Under the pieces are notes generated by a model, which had not been told where the DNA came from, searched no databases, and worked only from the letters and a program-made list of their open reading frames with translations. Both the position numbers and the translations under genes were made by a program. Of a stretch of DNA of 64,000 bases, positions 7,384 to 16,232 are shown piece after piece. This stretch comes from an uncultured Lachnospiraceae bacterium (GTDB taxonomy: Bacteria > Bacillota > Clostridia > Lachnospirales > Lachnospiraceae): NCBI GenBank assembly GCA_902761225.1, contig CACWJQ010000017.1, forward strand, positions 1 through 64,000, read 5' to 3'. The stretch's first letter is position 1, and each line of letters begins with the position of its first letter.

Positions 7384-8220
7384 ATGAGAAGAAAAACAAT
7401 AAAACCGATCTATTCAATGTGTGTTCAGCCTTCATTTATCATAGGGACCAATAATGAGGACGGTTCATATAATTTTGCACCCATCACATGGGTGAGCGCG
7501 ACATATGAGGGCGGTGAAGGATATCTTCTTGTGATCAGCATGTCAGGAACCAAGAAGACAAGACAGAATGTTAACCGGACAGGGATCTTCAGCGCAAATC
7601 TTGTAAATAGAGATATGCTTCCCCTCATGGATTATCTTGGGTCAAAGCACGCAGCTGAAGGAAATAAGGATGATATTGAATATGGTGTGAGCCGGGGAGA
7701 GGTTCTTGATGTTCCGACACTCAACGACAGCCCCTGGGTATATGAATGCGAAGTGGAAAGATTGGTCGAAACAGGAGAGTCTGTTACCTTCTTTTGCCAT
7801 ATCAGAAATATACAGGTGGATGAAAATCTGACATGCGAGGATACATTTGATGTGGATCTGACCGTTCTGGATCCTGTTATATATTCCGGACGATATCACA
7901 GTCTGGGAAGCATGCTGGGTAAGATCGGAGATTTCAATAAGAATGCAGAGGTCAATGCGGGAAATACGAATGACGTGCTGGATAAATTCCACCGCAGAAG
8001 ATTGATCATGTATCTGATACTGGCTATAGGAGTGATCGCATCTTTGATCGGGATGGGAACAATGATTCCTGCAGTACTGATCATTGGTATCATCGGGATT
8101 ATGGCGTCCCTCTTTTATGGTCTTTTCAGTGGTGCGATGTGCTGCCCCTATTGCGGGGAAATACTCGGCCGTAGCGGATTTGGAGATCATTGCCAGTACT
8201 GCGGGAAAAAGATATTCTGA
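7384..8220 (+). CDS. Flavin reductase-like protein with membrane segments and zinc ribbon
   Basis: A 278-residue protein of mixed build. Residues 1-185 form a flavin-reductase-like FMN-binding split barrel (IIGTNNEDGSYNFAPITW, then SGTKKTRQNVNRTG and LGSKHAAEGN are the flavin-contact blocks). Residues about 207-255 hold two closely spaced membrane helices (MYLILAIGVIASLIG and VLIIGIIGIMASLFYG). The C-terminus is a zinc ribbon, CPYCGE...CQYCGKK (two C-x-x-C). The start at 7384 has GGGAG about six bases upstream. The fold normally ends after the barrel, so the tail is an addition that would tether a cytoplasmic flavoprotein to the membrane. Convergent with the aldo/keto reductase, with no bases between stop codons. 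Confidence 0.8.
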   Translation: MRRKTIKPIYSMCVQPSFIIGTNNEDGSYNFAPITWVSATYEGGEGYLLVISMSGTKKTRQNVNRTGIFSANLVNRDMLPLMDYLGSKHAAEGNKDDIEYGVSRGEVLDVPTLNDSPWVYECEVERLVETGESVTFFCHIRNIQVDENLTCEDTFDVDLTVLDPVIYSGRYHSLGSMLGKIGDFNKNAEVNAGNTNDVLDKFHRRRLIMYLILAIGVIASLIGMGTMIPAVLIIGIIGIMASLFYGLFSGAMCCPYCGEILGRSGFGDHCQYCGKKIF

Positions 8221-9402
8221 TCACTTTCTGAACATGAGTTTTCTTGCAATGGCTATACCGATCTTATATGGAAGGGGGCGGAGAGCTTTATCCGCTTCCT
8301 TTAATTTTTCCCTGATGGGAATGTTCTGGGGACAGTGCATTTCGCACTTGCCGCATTCTATGCACTGGCTTGGAAAGCCGGGTTCCTTGGTAAGGCCGAC
8401 TGTCTGTGCATACTGAAATCGTCCGTCGCTTTTTGATTCGATGAACATTGCATTATAGCATCTGAAGGCTCCGGGAATATCCACGCCTTTCGGACAGGGC
8501 ATGCAATACCTGCATCCGGTACATCCTACCTTCTCACGTTCTTTGATCTTCTCGGTAACCTTTGCCAGAACCCTGTGATCATCCTCAGTGAAATGCCCTG
8601 CGGGAGCGGTGTCAGCCGTATGGCAGTTTTCACGGACCATCTCCACACTGTTCATTCCGGAAAGAACGACAGTGACTTCGGGCTGGTCATACAGCCACCT
8701 TAATCCCCACTCGGCAGGAGACCAGTTCCTTCCGCTTTCCTGCATTATCTTTCTGGCAGGATCAGGGAGCATGTTGACAAGCTTGCCGCCTCTTAAGGGC
8801 TCCATGATAACGACAGGAATGCCTTTTGCGGCAGCGGCTTTCAGCCCATCTACACCCGCCTGTGTGTTCACATCCAGATAGTTATATTGTATCTGGCATA
8901 TATCCCAGTCGTAATCATTTAATATCTTCAGAAAACCTTCCGTTGTTCCGTGATATGAAAATCCTATATTGCGGATCTGACCGCCGGATTTTTTTTCTTT
9001 GATCCAGTCTATAATGCCGACCTTTTTAAGCTTTTCCCACATTGCTATATCTGTGAGATGGTGCATCAGATAGTAGTCCACATAGTCGGTTCTGAGTCTT
9101 GTCAGCTCCTCATTAAAGTATTTGTCCAATGCAGCATGGTTGCTTACAAGATACTGCGGAAGCTTTGTTGCTATCCTGATCTTGTCTCTTATCCCGTTCT
9201 TTTCAAATATTTCGCCTATGGCTGCTTCACTTCCGGGATACAGATATGCGGTATCGTAATAATTTACACCGGAATTAAAGGCTTCCATGATCTCGCGTTC
9301 AGCCTCTTCCATGTCGATATTATTTCCGTTTTTGGGAAAACGCATACAGCCGAATCCGAGTATGGAGAGACTGTCACCGTTTTTATCCTGTCTGTATTGC
9401 AT
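8221..9402 (-). CDS. Aldo/keto reductase with C-terminal 4Fe-4S domain
   Basis: A 393-residue oxidoreductase. Residues 1-280 are an NADPH-dependent TIM-barrel aldo/keto reductase: GFGCMRFP at the start, YDTAYLYPGSE (catalytic Asp/Tyr), and QIQYNYLD. The C-terminal 110 residues hold ferredoxin-type Cys clusters, CTGCRYCMPCPKG (about 295) and CIECGKCEMHCP (about 347), giving one or two 4Fe-4S clusters. This combination is common in anaerobic Firmicutes and implies electron transfer between the barrel and a cluster. Transcribed toward the preceding gene; the start has a purine-rich upstream region on the reverse strand. Confidence 0.93.
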   Translation of the reverse strand: MQYRQDKNGDSLSILGFGCMRFPKNGNNIDMEEAEREIMEAFNSGVNYYDTAYLYPGSEAAIGEIFEKNGIRDKIRIATKLPQYLVSNHAALDKYFNEELTRLRTDYVDYYLMHHLTDIAMWEKLKKVGIIDWIKEKKSGGQIRNIGFSYHGTTEGFLKILNDYDWDICQIQYNYLDVNTQAGVDGLKAAAAKGIPVVIMEPLRGGKLVNMLPDPARKIMQESGRNWSPAEWGLRWLYDQPEVTVVLSGMNSVEMVRENCHTADTAPAGHFTEDDHRVLAKVTEKIKEREKVGCTGCRYCMPCPKGVDIPGAFRCYNAMFIESKSDGRFQYAQTVGLTKEPGFPSQCIECGKCEMHCPQNIPIREKLKEADKALRPLPYKIGIAIARKLMFRK

Positions 9403-9536
9403 AGGCTATTCTCTTTGCGGTCAAGCAGATGTAATAGGATACATTATAATTCTATAACCCGGAGGATATCAGCACAACTGATCTTTTGGTTTAAATATAC
9501 ATGTTTTTGTCTGATGCAGGTGCATAAAACATTCTC

Positions 9537-9565
9537 TTTGTTCTATCCGTCAGTAGGTATATAAT
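9537..9565 (+). promoter_or_regulatory. Putative sigma-A promoter of the HD-GYP sensor operon
   Basis: TTTGTT (9537-9542) and TATAAT (9560-9565) separated by 17 bases, 55 bases before the ATG of the sensor gene. The -10 is a perfect match to consensus. The 217-base region also serves the divergent aldo/keto reductase. Confidence 0.5.
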
Positions 9566-9619
9566 ATAAAGTTACATAGATAATCTTCATCGTTTGTTAA
9601 CGGGGAGGACCTTATAAGT

Positions 9620-12600
9620 ATGAAGAATTGGAAGACCTGGAAGATCGTTCTGTTTATTGCATTATGCATATGTATGAACGTGGGTGGAAAGCTTCTTTCG
9701 GTTTATTTTGAACTGCCTTTGTGGGCAGATTCTTTCGGGACAGCTCTATGTGCATATGTTGCGGGCCCTGTGTGCGGCGTGATGGTCGGACTTGCGGGAA
9801 ACCTTGCATACAGCGCCGTCAACAGTATTTCGGCTGCATACTCCATTACCAGTATCGTGCTGGCTGTAGTCATAGGGATCGCAAAGCATAGAAAATGGCT
9901 TGACCGCTTTTACGGATTCATGATGGCGGCTACCATTACAATGCTTGTTGCATTGTCGGTATCTGTTCCGGTGAACCTTATGCTCCACGAAGGATATACC
10001 GGGAATAAATGGGGTGATGGAATAGTTGAATATCTGGTTGACAGGAACTGGCCCATCGTTATCGGCTGCATTCTCGGGCAACTGGCTATCGAGTTTGCAG
10101 ATAAGGTTCTTACAGTTGCTGCCGTTTACGCAACGATACATATACGCAGGGCATATCTTAACCGGAATAAAAGCAGGGCAGTTCAAAACGGTACGGCTGC
10201 AGGCGCGGCACTTATACTTATTCTGACAGCCGTAATGCCGCTTCTTGCTCCGACTTCTGTCTCGGCAGCTTCGGCTCCGGAGACCATCGATTATAACGAT
10301 TATGTCCAGACCATATACAGCAGCAATAATGGCCTTCCCTGCGGCGAAGCTAACGATATCGCACAGACCAATGATGGTGTTCTGTGGATTGGCACCTATG
10401 CCGGACTGTATCGTTATAACGGACGTGAATTCAGATGGATAGATGATTACGAATCCGTTAAAAATGTTAACTGCCTGTATGTCGATGAAGAAGGACGTCT
10501 GTGGATCGGAACCAATGATAACGGACTCTCCATAGTGATCCGCGAGGAAGTCGTCAATGTGCTCGATCAGTCGGAGGGGCTTCCCTCCAACTCAGTCAGA
10601 TGTATCACCAGAGCATCGGATGGATACTACTATATCGGAACTACCGGCAGCATGCAGATCCTGGTAATGAACAATGGTCTGAAGGTTGCGAACACTCTTG
10701 ATGAGGTGAACTATGCCGACAGTATCACCTCCGATGAAAAAGGTCATGTAGCCGCCATCGCTTCCGATGGGTGGCTGTATCTTATGAAGGGCGGAGAGAT
10801 TGTTAATTCGCTGAGGCTCCCATACAATCAGGAGCTGTTTAATTCCTGCGCCTTTTCACCCGACGGCACTCTTATGGTCGGAACTTCCTCCAATAACATC
10901 TACTGCTATGACATCTCAGGTGAGAAGTTCAAAAAGCTGGATGTCATAACATGTGAGGATGTTGTCAATATCAATAATATCCATTACCTTGATGACGGAA
11001 CTCTGTTCATAGCAACTGACAGTGGTATCTCATATATTGACGGAGCAGGATATCACAGGCTCAACACCAATGATTTTAACAATTCGATCGATAACATGCT
11101 CTATGACTATCAGGGGAATCTCTGGTTTACATCCTCGAGGCTTGGACTGCTCAGGATGGCAAAATCTCCTTTTAAGGATATCTACGGCTCTCTGGGCATG
11201 GACCGCCGTGTTGTCAACACGATAGTATCCTGGCAGGACAACCTTTATATCGGTACCGATAAAGGGCTCGATATGGTGGACGGATCCTGTACGCATCAGA
11301 TAAAGAATGAACTTACCGAAACTCTTGACGGAAGACGTATCCGTTGTATGTATGTTGATGATTCAGATCATCTCTGGGTATGTACCTACGGAAACGGGCT
11401 TATGGAATTTGCGCCTTCCGGAGAGTCATGGACATACAATGCCACAGGCGGAAGCTTTGGCAACCGTGCAAGGATCGTGACTCAGCTTTCCGACGGAACC
11501 ATTCTTGCAGCAGGCGATACCGGTATCAGCTATATCCGTGATCACATGATACAGCGTACCATCCGCAACGAGGACGGCCTTATCAATTCCATGATACTTA
11601 CCCTGATTGAGAGAAGTGACGGGACCATTCTTGCAGGTACAGACGGTGATGGCATTGCCGTATTGCAGGACGGAGAAGTTGTCAATCTGATAACCGATGA
11701 TGACGGCCTTAGCAGCGGCGTCATCCTCCGTATGGTTAAGGATCCCAAATCAGAAGGTGTATTCATAGTTACCAGTAACAGCCTGTGTTACCTTGAGCCT
11801 GACGGATCTGTCCGTATACTGGATAAATTCCCATACTTCAATAATTATGACATCTGGGTAAAAGATGAGGATACTCTGTTTGTTATGTCCAGTGCAGGTA
11901 TCTATGTTGTAGAGCGCGACGAGCTTGTGAGCGGAGGCGATATAGCATGGGAGCTTCTTGATGCACGAAGAGGACTTGGTACTTCCCTTACTGCCAACTC
12001 CTGGAACTACTATGATGGCAGAGGAGAACTGTATCTTCCCTGCGATACCGGCGTATACAGTATAGATGTCGAGAAGTATAACAGTGATGTTAAATACTAC
12101 AGGATGCAGCTGGCGTCAGTTCGGCTGGACGGTCTTCTCCAGCCTCTTGACCGTACCGGTGTCATAACGGTAGGCCAGCATGTTAACAGGGTTGAACTTG
12201 CACCCGAGGTGCTGAACTATACCATTCAGGATCCCAATGTCGGATACTACCTTGAAGGATATGATTCACAGTGGACGATCGTTCCCCAGAACAATCTGAA
12301 CAATATAATCTACGTCAATCTTCCGGCAGGGCAGTATACTTTCCACATCGCAATACTGGACAGTGCCGGAGAGCATGTACTTGAAGAAAGAACATTCGAA
12401 CTGATCAAGGAAGGCGAGATATACGAACAGCCCGGATTTGTCATATATATGCTGACGATCCTCTCGCTTGTCATTATCTGGTTCACATGGCTGGTGGTAC
12501 AGAGACAGATCAACCAGCAGCAGATCAAGCTGAATATGGCCAACGAGACCGTTATGGCTATAGCTAACGCAGTCGACCAAAGGGATGTGCGTACACACCA

Positions 12601-13384
12601 GCATTCCACCCGCGTTGCGGAATATTCCGTACTTATAGCACAGGAGATGGATTGCTTCAAATGGTGGCAGCGTGATAAGAAGCTCTCCAATCTGCGTAAG
12701 GCTGCCCAGATGCATGATATAGGAAAAATAGGAATCCCCGATGCCGTTCTCAATAAGGTCGGACGTCTTACCGATGAAGAGTACGCAATGATGAAGTCAC
12801 ATGTTCTGCGCGGTGCAGAGATCCTTAAGGATTTCACCCTGGTTGAAAATGTTCTGGATGGAACCAAGTACCATCACGAACGCTATGACGGACGTGGTTA
12901 TCCCGAGGGACTTAAAGGGGAGGAGATCCCTCTCTTTGCCCGTATCATCGGTGTGGCCGATGCTTTTGATGCAATGACATCAAACCGTATCTACCGTAAC
13001 CACATGGATACCGATTATGTTCTGACAGAGATGGAAAGGGGAAGGGGCACTCAGTTTGACCCTGATGCTCTTGATGCATTCCTTCGTCTTATAGATAAAA
13101 AGGTGATCAACCTTGAAGAGCTGTATGCCCAGAAGCGCGCAGAGATCCAGCAGGCCGATCAGGAACAGCAGGAGGAACTCAAGCGCCGTGTCGAGGAAGA
13201 CAAGAAGATCCAGGAAGCTGAGATGAAGAAGGGCGACAGGAAGGAAGAAAATAAGGAAGACAAAAAGGAAAACAAGGAAGAAAAAAAGGAAAACAGGGAA
13301 GATAAAAAGGATAACAAGAAGGAAGAGAAGAAAGATAATAAGAATGAAAAGACTTCCGAAAGCAGGGAAGGAGCTGGAAAATGA
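9620..13384 (+). CDS. Membrane-bound propeller sensor HD-GYP phosphodiesterase
   Basis: A 1254-residue multidomain sensor. Residues 1-185 contain about five to six membrane helices with the look of an ECF-type substrate-binding (S) component (GPVCGVMVGLAGNLAYSA). Residues about 215-800 are repeated two-component-regulator propeller blades (GVLWIGTYAGLYRY, RLWIGTNDNGLS and similar), followed by a Y_Y_Y-type Ig strand region ending at about 930. A membrane helix (FVIYMLTILSLVIIWFTWLV) leads to a cytoplasmic HD-GYP domain with MHDIGKIGIPD and HHERYDGRGYP (Asp and His intact), expected to hydrolyse cyclic di-GMP. The last 70 residues are a Lys/Glu/Asp-only tail. It overlaps the BMP-family gene by ATGA. 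Ligand unknown, probably a saccharide or nucleoside. Confidence 0.9.
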   Translation: MKNWKTWKIVLFIALCICMNVGGKLLSVYFELPLWADSFGTALCAYVAGPVCGVMVGLAGNLAYSAVNSISAAYSITSIVLAVVIGIAKHRKWLDRFYGFMMAATITMLVALSVSVPVNLMLHEGYTGNKWGDGIVEYLVDRNWPIVIGCILGQLAIEFADKVLTVAAVYATIHIRRAYLNRNKSRAVQNGTAAGAALILILTAVMPLLAPTSVSAASAPETIDYNDYVQTIYSSNNGLPCGEANDIAQTNDGVLWIGTYAGLYRYNGREFRWIDDYESVKNVNCLYVDEEGRLWIGTNDNGLSIVIREEVVNVLDQSEGLPSNSVRCITRASDGYYYIGTTGSMQILVMNNGLKVANTLDEVNYADSITSDEKGHVAAIASDGWLYLMKGGEIVNSLRLPYNQELFNSCAFSPDGTLMVGTSSNNIYCYDISGEKFKKLDVITCEDVVNINNIHYLDDGTLFIATDSGISYIDGAGYHRLNTNDFNNSIDNMLYDYQGNLWFTSSRLGLLRMAKSPFKDIYGSLGMDRRVVNTIVSWQDNLYIGTDKGLDMVDGSCTHQIKNELTETLDGRRIRCMYVDDSDHLWVCTYGNGLMEFAPSGESWTYNATGGSFGNRARIVTQLSDGTILAAGDTGISYIRDHMIQRTIRNEDGLINSMILTLIERSDGTILAGTDGDGIAVLQDGEVVNLITDDDGLSSGVILRMVKDPKSEGVFIVTSNSLCYLEPDGSVRILDKFPYFNNYDIWVKDEDTLFVMSSAGIYVVERDELVSGGDIAWELLDARRGLGTSLTANSWNYYDGRGELYLPCDTGVYSIDVEKYNSDVKYYRMQLASVRLDGLLQPLDRTGVITVGQHVNRVELAPEVLNYTIQDPNVGYYLEGYDSQWTIVPQNNLNNIIYVNLPAGQYTFHIAILDSAGEHVLEERTFELIKEGEIYEQPGFVIYMLTILSLVIIWFTWLVVQRQINQQQIKLNMANETVMAIANAVDQRDVRTHQHSTRVAEYSVLIAQEMDCFKWWQRDKKLSNLRKAAQMHDIGKIGIPDAVLNKVGRLTDEEYAMMKSHVLRGAEILKDFTLVENVLDGTKYHHERYDGRGYPEGLKGEEIPLFARIIGVADAFDAMTSNRIYRNHMDTDYVLTEMERGRGTQFDPDALDAFLRLIDKKVINLEELYAQKRAEIQQADQEQQEELKRRVEEDKKIQEAEMKKGDRKEENKEDKKENKEEKKENREDKKDNKKEEKKDNKNEKTSESREGAGK

Positions 13385-14494
13385 AACGAATCTACATCAC
13401 AACTTTACTTACGTGTATCGTGGTATTGGCCGGCTTTTTGATGTGTTTCAGAATTCTGGACCTGAACCGTGGAAGGGATCGTCTCACAGTTGGCTTTATC
13501 TATGATAACGATGAGAGCACTCCGTATACATATAACTTTTCACTTGCCAAGGATGCTCTTGAGAAAAAATACGGAGAGCAGATTGAGATCTATACATGCA
13601 GTAATGTGCTGGATGATGAGATGGAAGAGCCTCTTAGGGAACTGGCTAAGAAGGGCTGCGATATCATATTTTTCAACGGATACAGTGAGATGGTAATGCA
13701 ACTTGCTCCCGAGTATCCGGATATCCAGTTCTGTCAGACATCCTATATGGATATGACCGATATGGCTGTTCCCTCCAACTACCACACATTTAAGGGTGAG
13801 GCTTATCAGGGAAGATATGTCAGCGGCATCGCTGCAGGCATGAAGATAAAACAGATGATAGATGAAGGTACGATCACGGAGGATCAGGCACTTGTCGGAT
13901 TTGTGGCAGCATTCCCGACATCCGAGGTTATCTCCGGTTATACTGCATTTATCCTCGGTGTTCATTCTGTGGCTCCATCTGCACATATGCGGGTCATCTA
14001 TACCGAAACCTGGAGCAGTTATGCTCTGGAAAAGAGTGCGGCACAGCAGCTTATTGATGAGGGGTTACAACCAGAGTATGTCCGAGGTTGCTCCCGGAGC
14101 ATCACTTGTCACATCGAGAATATGCTGGGAGCCTTATGTTCTCGCAGCTGCATCAGCAGTGATGTCCGAACAGCCGATAGAGAGTGTCGTTACAGGCAGG
14201 ATACATGGTAACGATGTATCTGCAGGCTTTGAAAGAGGATGGGTGGAGATGGTAGACCTGAACCATCAGGTTGCGGCCCCCGGAACACAGGAGGCGATGG
14301 ACAGGGAGATTGACCGTTTCATGAAGGGAAACGGAGATTTCGTATATCTGGTCAATTATACCGGGACCGATCCGGATGATCCTTCGGATAAGATTGAACT
14401 GAGATACGGATATATCGAGAATGAGAATACTTCATATCCGCTGTTCGACTATATTATCGAAGATCTGATAACCGTTGAGGAACTTGGAACATAA
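13381..14494 (+). pseudogene. BMP-family substrate-binding protein gene with a one-base frameshift
   Basis: Frame 1 encodes the first 228 or so residues of a basic-membrane-protein (BMP/Med) type binding protein: an N-terminal membrane anchor, TVGFIYDND, GCDIIFFNGY, EAYQGRYVSGIAAG and AAQQLIDEG. At a run of four G (14061-14064) the correct continuation moves to the next frame, EVAPGASLV..., which runs open to 14494 with GFERGWVEMV and the family's C-terminal layout. Removing one G restores an uninterrupted protein of about 370 residues. Either a real inactivating mutation, a slippage-tolerant site, or a base-calling error. BMP proteins bind nucleosides or similar ligands. The ATGA overlap with the sensor gene suggests a ligand-binding partner. 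Confidence 0.8.
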
Positions 14495-14495
14495 G

Positions 14496-14550
14496 AAAAA
14501 GGGGCTTCGCTGAGCTGATCTTAACAGCTGATGGCGAAAGCCCCTTTTTG
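14496..14550 (+). terminator. Rho-independent terminator
   Basis: A stem AAAAAGGGGCTTCGC / GCGAAAGCCCCTTTTT closes about 20 internal bases that themselves contain an AGCTG/CAGCT pair. The A-run and T-run on either side make it bidirectional, so it can also end transcripts arriving from the minus-strand polyphosphate gene that stops at 14598. Confidence 0.88.
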
Positions 14551-14597
14551 GTTGTCTTTTTGCTTACTGCAGGGTTTGCCGCATCCGGGCGCAGGTA

Positions 14598-16073
14598 TTA
14601 TGAGAGTCTTTTTTTGATCTGCTCGATGACTATCCGGAGCGCCTTGAGTCTTGCATATTTTTTGTCCACTGATTCAATGATATGCCAAGGTGCGAAGGCG
14701 GTGCTTGTCTTGGCGATCATCTCATCGACCGCATCTTCGTACAGATCCCATTTCTCGCGGTTTCTCCAGTCTTCATCCGTTATCTTCCACTGCTTCTCCG
14801 GAGTGTTCTGCCTGTCTGTAAAGCGCTGAAGCTGGGTATCCTTATCAATCTGTATCCAGAACTTGATGATGACTGCACCCCAGTCCGTAAGCTCCTTTTC
14901 GAACTCATTGATCTCATTATATGCTCTCTGCCAGTCGTTCTCCGAGCAGAAGCCTTCGAGTCTTTCTACCATCACCCTTCCGTACCAGGTCCTGTCGAAA
15001 ATGGTGATGTGGCCTGTCTTTGGAAGTCTGGTCCAGAATCTCCAGAGGTAATGCCTTGCTTTCTCGTGAGGCTCCGGGCTTGCTATGGGCTCCACAACAT
15101 AATCCCTGGGGTCGAGAGCCTCGGTTATCCTCTTGATATTGCCTCCCTTGCCCGCTGCGTCCCAGCCTTCGTAGGCGATGATCACAGGGATCTTCTTTCT
15201 GTAAAGTCTGTTCCCAAGATCGCTTAATTCCTTCTGCAGCTTTTCGAGTTCGGCATCGTATTCTTCCTCGGAAACGGTCTTTCCCTCGAGAGGGATCTCC
15301 GCAAGTTTAGGGAGCTTCTTCATGGGGAAGGTGTTCTGGAGGATGGGTACGTTCATTTTGGTATTGGTCAGAGCCACATCGATCCCCCGGTTCAGGTACT
15401 GAAGGATCTGATACTCCGCCTCTTTTTTGTCCTTGGCATCGATGACGTACCAGGGAGCCCTGGAGCTGTTCGTATCCTCAAGGTATCTTTCAAACACCTC
15501 AAGGTAATCGTCATAATTCTTGTTCTGGACAAGGTCCTCCTTCTCCACACGCCACTTTGTATCCTTGTCGGATTGAAGGTTTTCGAGACGTTTCTTCTGC
15601 TCCTTTTTGGATATATGCAGGAAGAATTTGATCACGAGATATCCGTTGTCACAGAGCTGCCTTTCCGTGATGTTGATGGAGCGGATCTTCTTCTTATATT
15701 CATCGTCGCTCAGGCTGCCTTCCATGACATTATCGACGACCTCCTCCATCCAGCAGGTGTCGTAGAAGCGAATTTTGCCTGCTTCGGGAATCTCTTTGAT
15801 ATATCTGTGGAGGAAGGGATATCTCTTTTCCTCCTCATTCGGATGCCTGTCCATTGTGGCAACTTTGAAGAATCTGGGATCGATATTTCTGATGACCTTA
15901 CCTATCAGTTCGCCCTTGCCGGCAGCATTCCAGCCCTCGAAGATCACCATGACGGGCAGTTTTGCTTCGGGCAGTTTCATCTGGGATGCACTGAGATGCT
16001 CCCTTTCCTCTCGGATACCGGATCTGAGTTCTTCTTTATCAATGGATCTGAAACCTTTAAAATCCTTGAGCAT
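14598..16073 (-). CDS. pap: Polyphosphate:AMP phosphotransferase (two PPK2 domains)
   Basis: A 491-residue, two-domain PPK2-family kinase. Each half has a P-loop: FEGWNAAGKGE (about 46) and YEGWDAAGKGG (about 300), followed by partner motifs, FYDTCWMEEVVDN in the first half and IFDRTWYGRVMVERLEG in the second. In family members the C-terminal half is catalytic and the N-terminal half lacks key lid residues, matching the CWMEE versus RTWYGR difference here. The enzyme moves phosphate between polyphosphate and AMP/ADP in the cytoplasm. It is divergent from a Na/Pi cotransporter across 160 bases that carry a Pho-box array, so phosphate regulation of both is likely. A strong AGGAGG precedes the ATG. 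Confidence 0.9.
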   Translation of the reverse strand: MLKDFKGFRSIDKEELRSGIREEREHLSASQMKLPEAKLPVMVIFEGWNAAGKGELIGKVIRNIDPRFFKVATMDRHPNEEEKRYPFLHRYIKEIPEAGKIRFYDTCWMEEVVDNVMEGSLSDDEYKKKIRSINITERQLCDNGYLVIKFFLHISKKEQKKRLENLQSDKDTKWRVEKEDLVQNKNYDDYLEVFERYLEDTNSSRAPWYVIDAKDKKEAEYQILQYLNRGIDVALTNTKMNVPILQNTFPMKKLPKLAEIPLEGKTVSEEEYDAELEKLQKELSDLGNRLYRKKIPVIIAYEGWDAAGKGGNIKRITEALDPRDYVVEPIASPEPHEKARHYLWRFWTRLPKTGHITIFDRTWYGRVMVERLEGFCSENDWQRAYNEINEFEKELTDWGAVIIKFWIQIDKDTQLQRFTDRQNTPEKQWKITDEDWRNREKWDLYEDAVDEMIAKTSTAFAPWHIIESVDKKYARLKALRIVIEQIKKRLS

Positions 16074-16154
16074 GGCAATTCCTCCTTTCGGGGCACCGGC
16101 AGGTACCGTTTATGCTGTTATTTTAACACATGAAAATGGAAAAAAATCCAAGAT

Positions 16155-16209
16155 TTAACATAGATTTAACATAAGATGGATTTCAGATTTAATCTTGGGA
16201 TGATATCAT
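16155..16209 (+). promoter_or_regulatory. Pho-box array (PhoP-type) upstream of the Na/Pi cotransporter
   Basis: TTAACA at 16155-16160 and 16166-16171, then weaker repeats at 16177-16182 and 16188-16193, all spaced 11 bases start to start. Each is preceded by GAT-like bases. Bacillus PhoP boxes are TTAACA-like hexamers repeated with an 11-base period, placed just upstream of a -10; here TATCAT (16204-16209) follows the last repeat by about ten bases. The 11-base periodicity plus the adjacent phosphate genes make this a credible PhoP target. Confidence 0.65.
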
Positions 16210-16232
16210 ATGCTCTGTGTGGAGGAATGAAT

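Noticed and set aside
12266..12867. Long minus-strand frames opposite the HD-GYP gene
   Set aside because: No family pattern and the plus-strand frame is clearly coding; antisense frames of a long coding region.
16176..16232. Extended N-terminus of the Na/Pi cotransporter from ATG 16176
   Set aside because: That ATG lies inside the Pho-box array and has no ribosome binding site; ATG 16233 has GGAGGA at the correct distance.
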